Shown in pieces: positions 56,656 to 64,000 of a stretch of 64,000 nucleotides of DNA. Positions within the stretch are counted from its first letter, which is position 1. Every line of letters starts with the position of its first letter. The DNA is from Planoprotostelium fungivorum (lineage: Eukaryota; Evosea; Variosea; Cavosteliida; Cavosteliaceae), in the NCBI GenBank assembly GCA_003024175.1, contig MDYQ01000077.1, positions 1-64,000 of the forward strand. The letters run 5' to 3'. The notes beneath the pieces were generated by a model. The model did no database searches. It saw nothing but the letters and a program-made list of their open reading frames with translations, and had not been told where the DNA came from. Position numbers and translations under genes: made by a program.

Positions 56656-59600
56656 TCATTCAGCAGCCATTGAAAGAGATCCGGCTTTGTGTTCGCTTTG
56701 GTTCGCGACGCTACCGTTACAACGAGATGTTTGACATAAATACATGGATCCGGAGCATTCGTATATATCACGTGACGCGGAGACCAGACCGTGCATTATT
56801 CTCTTGAGAGGAATCCACATATACTTACTCCCTACCATACAAACGAAAGACAGAGTGTTGGGTGTCCTCACCAGTCCATGATGAAGTGAGCGATCAGCAC
56901 AGTCGCTCGTTGTTAGAGCCACGATGGTGACGAAAGATGGAGCGTCGATGACATCTTCTCCGAAGCACTGAAGGGTGGAGGTGAAGACAGCACTGGTATA
57001 GAATACGCGCTCGAGCTGTCTTGAAGGCCGAGAGCAAACGCAATTCCATATTGCGGAGAATCACACACTTGATAGAGGAGAGAAGCCATCGAAGAACAAA
57101 ACATGGTTATCTTCTCTTTATCGCTCTTGCAAATGCGTGAGTGTGTGATGTAGCAGTGAGGAAAATGCTCTACATCTCTTCCGTGACAAGAAGTGGCTCA
57201 TACCGTACGTCATCTTTCTTCTTTCGCTTCATCCAAAACTTGTGAATGGCTATGACGAGACTCGCCAGGAAGGGAGAAGCAATGATGACCTGCAATGGTA
57301 TCAATCATCGCGAGCAATCTTGACGATCACCAGAAAGGCGTGAGAATATCTCTCTTCCAGCTGTCCGTTCAACACCGTCAGACAGCTCAGAGATAGAAGG
57401 CAGATCGTCTCAAGCGTCTGTCCCGCAGCTGTGATGAAAGGTGCGAAGAAGAGGTGCAGAAATAGAGCCGTGAGAAGCAGTAGCCGCATCACTGTGGCAG
57501 ACCTGCCGCGTCAGTCTATAACAAACTCGAACTACCTACCATCTCTCGTCTGTGATAAAGACATATGCTACTGCGATGGCCAGTCTTCTGACCATGTATA
57601 TGCTTTCCCAGTACCTGTTCGTCCAGTCATTCTCTCTTCTACACATTATCCCATCCTGTACTCACTTTCTCGAGTCTCTGTAGCAGCCGTCGAGGACCAT
57701 GAGGACATCTCTACCCGTTTCTCTCTCCGTTCCTTTCAGTCTTCGCCTGCATCATGTTACAGTCGGTCACGAATGAGGGATGATATCACACCTTATAAAC
57801 AGCAGGACGAGGGGTAATGGTAAGAGGAGGATGGATGAAACGCAAACGAGAACCGTCCTCCACGGTTGATCACATGTTTCTGTTCCCGCATTGTACATGA
57901 CCCATCGTGTCGGTTCTATCTGTCTCTCATCTCATTTTTCTCTTCTCCTTCTCTCCTCTCACCTCGATGCAAAAGTAAAGTTTCAGGTAAGATGCGATCA
58001 GTCCACTGTACATCAACAAGACGGCTGTGACAAGACCAGTCGTACATCTTCTCAAAATGCTCCTGTTGTCCAATGCTTTCGTCAAAAATTTGATGTTTCG
58101 GCGTGGCTCCATCGTACATCCCATCTTGTGGTACAGTGTTGCACTCAGACACAAGAAGAGGAAGAGAAAGACGGTACCAAAGGGGACGTAGAGAGACATG
58201 AATTCTCTCTGCACGTAGTCCATCTGACCGATGCAGAAACCAAGCCAAGAAGAAGATCCCATATTTGTGGGCGTGCTAAACAGAGAAGAGAACATCGTCA
58301 TGACACTGTTCTGTCTCTCTTGTTTCACTGTCATCATCAGTCACGAAGTTACGAAAGAGCCATCGAGTGTGCTTCTCACATAAGAGTGGTACGGTCTGTA
58401 CAAAGTAGGACATCGATTTCCACACTGATCCATCGCCTATCGGTAGAAACAGCAGAACTGACACGTAGACGAAGGGGATCACAGACAAGAGTCCTATCCA
58501 TCCGTGCCGACAGCCATCGATGGACAGACAAGAAGATGTGAGGAAGCCGAGTGTGTAGCCGTCGACACAGCCCCCACACAGGTCACCACTGCGATGGCCG
58601 ATGCACGAGCTATTCCACGGGTGCCCGATCTGGTTGCAGTAGCCGCTGGGACAATTGTGGCAGATCAGCTCTTGTGATGTGTTCTCTCCGCACCAATAGT
58701 TTGGCTTTGCCTGTTCTTCACGTCAGATGATGACGTGGTATCAACGCATCGTGTCCAGACAAAAGTGCAATCTGATGTGATCGTGATGTGATCATGATGT
58801 GATCGTGATGTGATGTTGTCATTCACCTTTGGTGTTTTTCCATCGACACATTCTACTCCCTTCTCCGGGCAAATCAGACACATATTGCCCCTCTCTATAT
58901 CTTCTACCACCTCTCCTCTGCCCAGAAAATACGTTCCAGTCGTACAAGGCCTACAACTCCACGCGAGAGAAGATGTGGAATTCGATGATGCCAAGTACCT
59001 CTCTTCGGCACACGATAGCGACACGTTCTCGTAACGATAACGTCCGTTCAGATTGACCACAGAGTGATCGTTGAAAGGGTTCTCGATGTCATCTTGTACA
59101 ACGATATTGACGTTCGTCATCTTTTATGGTCAATCGAGTCGGAGCAGTCTCCTCACCTGGATGTACCCTCCTGAAATCGATACGGCCGAACTGTGAGGCG
59201 AATGATTGTCTATGAGATTGCAGTCTTTCACAACGATCGTTTGAGCGTGACCCGAAACAGAGATGGCACCGCCGACAGCTGGGCTCGTGTTGTTGTAGAA
59301 GGTGATGGACTTCAGCTCGAGGCTGGACTGTTCGCTGTTCATCGATATCCCTCCCATTCTACAATTGCTGATGCTGCACGGCGTCAGACGATGTGTTGTT
59401 TATGTCATCACTCACGTCACAGATTCTATTCCAATGATGGAATCGATCGCGCTACCAATCTTGATACCTTCTCCTGTGTAACCATCTATGCTGCCGCTTT
59501 CCAGATAGAAGAAAGAGTCGTATATTTGAAAAATGTGTAGGGCTGGGCTATCTGGCTCATCCTCCGTCACTGTGGAGCCCGTCCAAGTGTTGTTGACCAT

Positions 59601-60982
59601 GCATATCGTTGAGTCCGGTGAATTCATCGCGATATGAGTGGTAGACATGTGATTTCGATCGATTCTGGTGGGTGTATCCATTCCAACTGAAGTGACCTTG
59701 TAATCGAGAAGGCTGAATCGATTGTCCGTAATGATGTCCCCCGCCCTGTGTTCGTTCCCCTTTGTCTTCGTTTCATCAGTCACGAACCGTTTCGATGGTG
59801 ACGAGATCGTTATCATTCACCTGCAGTATCCAGCAGCGATGGATGTCATTCGACTGCATGAGAAGAGGTAAACCATCGGATTCGATCCGAATGTTCTGCA
59901 TCACGATGTTGTGACGCATGATGAGACCGCCCGCGGATGTTCCTTCCTTGTTCAACTGAAGGAACCAGAATGTATTGTTCTCGACCCGTAATGATGAAGA
60001 TCGATCGGAGCCATCATCTGTGACGGGTGGATATATTTCCATTTTACAATCGATGATGATGTTGTCGAGCAGATGCACATCGGGCAGACCCGATGAGGCA
60101 AGAGAGAAGGAGATGGAGGCGATGATGTTGTTCTGCACGATGAGGTGGCGTCCGGTGTCGTTCTGTCCGTCGTATGCACCCGACCACATGATGGATATGG
60201 AACCCGTATCTTCATCGTTCGAGTGCATCTCATACGTGTTGTTGATGACCTCCTGATACGATTGAATACCCGTGGTCGCATCATCAAAGGAGAAGATGGA
60301 AGACTCTAGAAGGTTCGAGGTGAAGCGGAAGAAGGAGGGCGATGTGACCGTCGTTGATGGTGATTCCTGAGATGATGCGTGGTGGAGATTCAAAGTCGTA
60401 CCGTTGAGAACACAGCCGTTGATGGTCGAATTTGGAGAGGCATCTTTGGTCGAGATCTGTTCGCGTGTGATGAATGAATCGTGGGTGTGCTCACCGTCAA
60501 TTGGCTTTTGAACAGCCCAACAGATTGAAGACTGACCTCACTGAAGGTTGGAGCCTTGTATACGATACATCGATTGACGTCCACACGATTCCAATTTAAC
60601 AATAATTCAGCACTGCATGAGATCTCTGCCGTTTCGAGGCAGGTGATCTGTGGTTTCTGTGCATCTTTAGACCTTGTCAAATCTATACATTCACCTCTCC
60701 CTCTGTTCCCACCGGCCACCACCCTCGCATCTCAGATGGCAGTCGATCTGTGACGTTATACTGACCAGAAGATAGACAGACATTCGAGCTGTTGTAGGGA
60801 ATACTTCTGCAGGGGTGCATCTTGCTCCCGCACGAGGAGACATCATTTCCTGACTGACTGTCCACATAGACCTCGCAGTCATCTAAAGAGCTGACAATGT
60901 ACCAAAAGAAAAAGAGACATAGGGTCCGAAGAATCATCTTCTGAGCATGCGGCTGCGAAATGCGTCTGAAAACTTTGTTCAT
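56656..60982 (-). CDS. Parallel beta-helix, Cys-rich multi-pass membrane protein
   Basis: Large surface protein. A signal peptide starts best at ATG 60937 (MILRTLCLFFFWYIVSSL). An in-frame ATG at 60982 is also possible. Next is DCEVYVDSQSGNDVSSCGS, a common opening of protist beta-helix proteins. Many Asn-rich rungs follow (RHLIVQNNIIASISFSLA, LRVENNTFWFLQLN, LELKSITFYNNTSPAVGGA, TIVVKDCNLIDNHSP). A Cys-rich region follows (CRPCTTGTYFLG, NMCLICPEKGVEC, LICHNCPSGYCNQ, GDLCGGCVDGYT). Then several membrane helices: LLSVIPFVYVSVLLFL, VPFGTVFLFLFLCLSA, TAVLLMYSGLIASYLKLY and IIASPFLASLVIAI. The 3' exons (57250 to 56656) are only partly resolved. The layout suggests an adhesion or sensing receptor; that function is inferred. 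Confidence 0.6.
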
Positions 60983-61146
60983 TTCACTTTTGACATGTTT
61001 GACATCATCCTTGCTTCACCGTCCAACCTCTACTCGACGTCCATCGAACAACATGTTAGGAATCGCCAGCTGCTGTCTACCCGTGCATAGAGTCTTTCCT
61101 GATCTCATTATAACAATAAATTATCTTTTATATCTTTCTTTACAAT

Positions 61147-61460
61147 CTACAAGGTGTCGTTGATACGTCGAACGAGAGGTCGTTCTATTTGTACGTGGTG
61201 TACGATGAACCTCTTGGAAGGAAGCTGAGCAGGTGTCTGTCTTTTGCCCTCTTGTTTCGTTGGTAATGGCCTCGTTTTTCCCGTTCCTGCATCATCAGTC
61301 AACATCCATTCCAATCGATTGACACCTTCCACTCACGTGCAACGGGTGAAGCCTCTCTCCACGAACCTACGGCGAGGTTGTTTCTGTTTCGGGGAGGAAT
61401 ATCCACCTTGAACAGCCCACTCAGGCTGTCCGTGATCCATCGAAATCCTCTACCGTTCAT
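61147..61460 (-). CDS. Small basic two-exon protein, unknown
   Basis: ATG 61460 opens MNGRGFRWITDSLSGLFKVD, followed by RNRNNLAVGSWREASPVA. A GTGAGTGGAAG...GATGCAG intron joins this to TGKTRPLPTKQEGKRQTPAQ, then FIVHHVQIERPLVRRINDTL and a TAG at 61147. Frame is kept across the splice, giving about 88 residues. The basic, short sequence could suit an organellar ribosomal or assembly factor, but I recognise no family. Confidence 0.5.
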
Positions 61461-61684
61461 AAGTGTTGTGTGTCTGTTGTTGTGGTTGTCTGCTGTGCCT
61501 CGACCACATCCGGAACTCTTTTTGCAGGAATTCGTGTCTGTCCGAGATGAAGAGATGAATGCAGTAACACGACATAAACACAGTCCCTTGAGATGAAAGA
61601 CCGTCTACGAACAACACAGGAGAACGATAGAGGATCCTCATTATCCCATCGGTTACAAACGTGATCTCATCCAAACTTCATTTA

Positions 61685-62388
61685 TCAAGCTTGTTTGTTT
61701 CCGTGATTTTGGATCTTGTCCACAAACTCTTTCAGAGCGTCCTCGTTGAGGGCACCCATGAAGCTGTCCACGACGGCTCCATGATGGAACGCATGGACGG
61801 TGGGCACGGCCGTGACGTTGTACTTGTCGGTGAGTCTGGGGTTCTCATCGATGTCGACCACGGCCAATTGGATGGAACCTTGTCTCTCTGCTACGAGCTT
61901 CTGAAGGCGGGGGCCTAAGACTTTGCATGGACCACACCATCTGATGGACGTTAGAAGTTGAAGGGGAGTAATATCTCACTCGGCCTTGAAATCGACCAAG
62001 ATGGGTGTCTTTGCGTGTTCGACGATCTGTATCGTGTCATTGAACATTATATCAAGTGTGAGATGTATCGAGCGGAAAAACATAGAAGATGATGTACCTC
62101 GACCCAGTTGGTCTCATCGACCTTGAATACTCCTTCTTGTTGTGTTGGAGAGGCTTTTGTCGCAGCGGTCTCTCCCGTTGTGGTGTAACGGCGGGAAAAG
62201 TTTGTTTGACGAGCGTTCAACCTCGTGAGATTCAGACTGCATGTGTCAATGATCGATTATTCTACTTCGACCATTCAAATCTTGACACACTTAAGAGAAG
62301 GTTGAAGAGTCTTTGTGGCAACGTTGTTTGCCTTGCAAGACTTAAATTGAGAGGTCTTTATCGCATCTCTGACGGAATGTCTCAGCAT
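61685..62388 (-). CDS. Mitochondrial thioredoxin
   Basis: Thiol-disulfide oxidoreductase. ATG 62388 starts a likely mitochondrial presequence (MLRHSVRDAIKTSQFKSCKA). After an intron comes TAATKASPTQQEGVFKVDET with NWVE, then IVEHAKTPILVDFKAEWCGP across another intron, giving the complete WCGPCK active site. The rest is canonical: VLGPRLQKLVAERQGSIQLA, VVDIDENPRLTDKYNVTAVP (cis-Pro present), TVHAFHHGAVVDSFMG, ending NHGNKQA. The first intron contains TTTTCCCGCC, a member of the recurrent GGCGGGAAA family. It is divergent from the AAA ATPase gene with 112 bp between starts. Confidence 0.88.
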
Positions 62389-62500
62389 TGTAACGATGTG
62401 ATGTGATCTAAAAATGTGGAAAATCAGAATAATTATATCATCATTCATTGTAGAACAAGCTTTCGTGGAATGAGCACCAACATCACGTGATGTGGTGATA

Positions 62501-64000
62501 ATGAGTGACAATCCACCAGAAAAGGCTCAACACTACTTCCAATGCATCAAGAACTTAGAGTTTAAGTATACGAATCCATCGAATGATGGAGAGCCATTTT
62601 TCAACGAGAAGAACTTTACGATTCACAAATACAGCGTATCGAGCTCTCGGATTACAGGTGTTAGGCCAAGAACCAATTCTTCGTGTTGATTCACGATTCC
62701 AGATAATCAAAAATCCACGGCCGATGATGTTTCTCTTATGAACATGGAAACAACAAGACTGAACCAAGTGTTGGTGAGCTAGGATGTTGAATTCTCGATT
62801 GATCCAAATTACAGGAATCAGAGGACTCCGAACTGGTCGACCTCTTGATCAACAACCTCCAAGTTCCCAGCCCCTCTGGAGAAGATGAAGGCCCTCCAGT
62901 CACTCAGAGATGGACTTCCATCAGAGACATGCTTCTTCAGACGGGTCACATCGTCACGCCACCACCTCCAAAGATACCCGTTCAACCCAGCCACGAGAAC
63001 ATCACGAGTGATCGACACATCACACGGTGGATGATTGACTTTTACATCAGAGGAGGCCAATGGACATATTCAAGATGAGAACGACGGAGGCAGTCGAACA
63101 ATTCGGTCCGTACCGCCCTTGAATAAAAGTGAGGACGAAGCATTAGTCATGTGAGCTGATGAAAAACGACAGATTCATCTCAGGTGAACAAGAACAACGA
63201 CAGAGAGAAGAAAGAAGAGAGAGACAGGCGAGAAGAGAGGGAGAAGAGAGAAGAGAAAGAAGACAAGTCCAATCGATCCATCAGCGAGACACACGCCCCT
63301 GATTTCAAGACAGCGAAGAAAGTGGTGAGCCCACGACAGTTTCTCTCTTCCTCTCAAGCAGAACGATTTCTATTTTATTTTATTTCATCTCTCTTCGTAC
63401 ATTCAATAAATTGTGTCCAGGCCGAAGAGGAGGCGATCAAGAACGGTTCCATCAGGCCAGGTGGAAACAATAAGAGTGCAGTCAGCAAGAGGAAAGGCTT
63501 TCGGCCTCCATTCCCAAAGAAAGAAGAAGAAGAGAAAGAAGAACCTCCCGAGAAGAAGTGAATCACCTTCACGATATATCTCCTTTCCATCGAATTTTGA
63601 CACGTGAAGCAGACCGAAGACGGAGGGAGAAGAGATGGTCGACATGCTGATGGAAGATAAGAGGACGAACGGCTGCGAGAGACACATGATCGAACTCATA
63701 CTGTCCGAACTGTTAGACACAGACCTCAATGTCACATTCAACGACATCGGTGAGAGGTTTCAAATAGATCCATATAGAGATTCACCTCTTTCAGCCGGGC
63801 TGGAGACGGCCAAGAGAACAGTTACCGAACTCATCATCAATCCCATACTGAGACCGGATATCTTCAAAGTGAATCTTTATCTCACACGTCTGTGCACTTC
63901 ATCTCTTGGATGGATTCGGCTGACGGAGAGGAAGGGACAGAGGGCACCCGCGAAGGGTCTGCTGTTGTTCGGGCCGCCGGGCACTGGAAAGACTTTGATC
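62501..64000 (+). CDS. Fidgetin-like (FIGNL1-type) AAA ATPase, 5' part
   Basis: Partial gene that runs off the right edge. From ATG 62501: an N-terminal domain (PEKAQHYFQCIKNLEFKYTN), a Pro-rich linker (PPPPKIPVQPSHENI), a highly charged Lys/Glu/Arg stretch (REKKEERDRREEREKREE) and a basic segment (SKRKGFRPPFPKK). The start of the AAA module follows: MIELILSELLDTDLNVTFND, IAGLETAKRTVTELIINPIL, RPDIF, then KGLLLFGPPGTGKTLI (Walker A). The pattern MIELI..E..D....V.F.DIAGLE.AK.TV.E....P.LRPDIF is that of the fidgetin/spastin/katanin meiotic clade, closest to FIGNL1, which acts in homologous recombination and on microtubules. Walker B and the rest are outside the window. Confidence 0.8.

Overview
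The window is nuclear DNA from a gene-dense, intron-rich protist. Nearly every gene is broken by very short introns, mostly 37-60 nt, with GTGAG-type donors. Spacers are short and divergent gene pairs share 70-130 bp promoters. UGA, UAA and UAG all serve as stops. A BBS4 gene implies an organism that makes, or recently made, a cilium. A mitochondrial thioredoxin implies a respiring cell. AIR9, beta-amylase, BTB-WD40 and F-box/ankyrin families, and a parallel beta-helix membrane receptor, suggest a free-living phagotroph, perhaps a ciliated amoebozoan. That placement is inference. I see no prokaryotic operon, CRISPR array, rRNA, tRNA, retroelement or viral element.

Layout. 0-2.3 kb: a broken copy of a kinase exon, a decayed stretch resembling a beta-helix gene, and two fold-back repeats. 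2.3-9.3 kb: two tandem BTB-BTB-WD40 genes on the minus strand with unresolved intron-rich genes between them. 9.8-18.1 kb: ATG13, a PHO80-like cyclin, a small EF-hand protein and VPS39. 19-24 kb: an AMPK/CAMK-related kinase (source of the copy at the left edge), a CDK9/CDK12-type kinase and a heat-shock factor. 24.4-30.3 kb: a papain-type protease, an unknown nuclear-like protein, an ankyrin protein and a frameshifted F-box-like gene. 30.6-41.7 kb: beta-amylase, eIF2-beta, an MBIP-like ATAC subunit, BBS4, a zinc-ribbon protein and SEC23. 41.9-48.7 kb: a third BTB-BTB-WD40 gene, a TPR protein and a SAM-like protein. 48.9-55.2 kb: AIR9-like protein and U1-70K. 55.4-64 kb: CTF8, an intact F-box-like paralogue, the beta-helix receptor, a small orphan, mitochondrial thioredoxin and the N-terminal part of a fidgetin-like AAA ATPase.

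Most genes are core eukaryotic functions and do not form one pathway. Some related functions lie near each other: autophagy and vacuolar fusion (ATG13, VPS39), and transcription by Pol II (CDK9/12-like kinase, HSF). The accessory families (BTB-WD40, F-box-like, ankyrin, beta-helix) carry the duplications and damage.

The most unusual non-genic signal is two recurrent motifs found again and again inside introns of unrelated genes: a CTACAACG/CGTTGTAG palindrome and a TTTTGGCGGGAAA box. They look like a shared intronic element, either regulatory or the residue of mobile introns. Several genes also carry isolated one-base frame breaks. These could be assembly errors, and transcript data would separate that from real decay.
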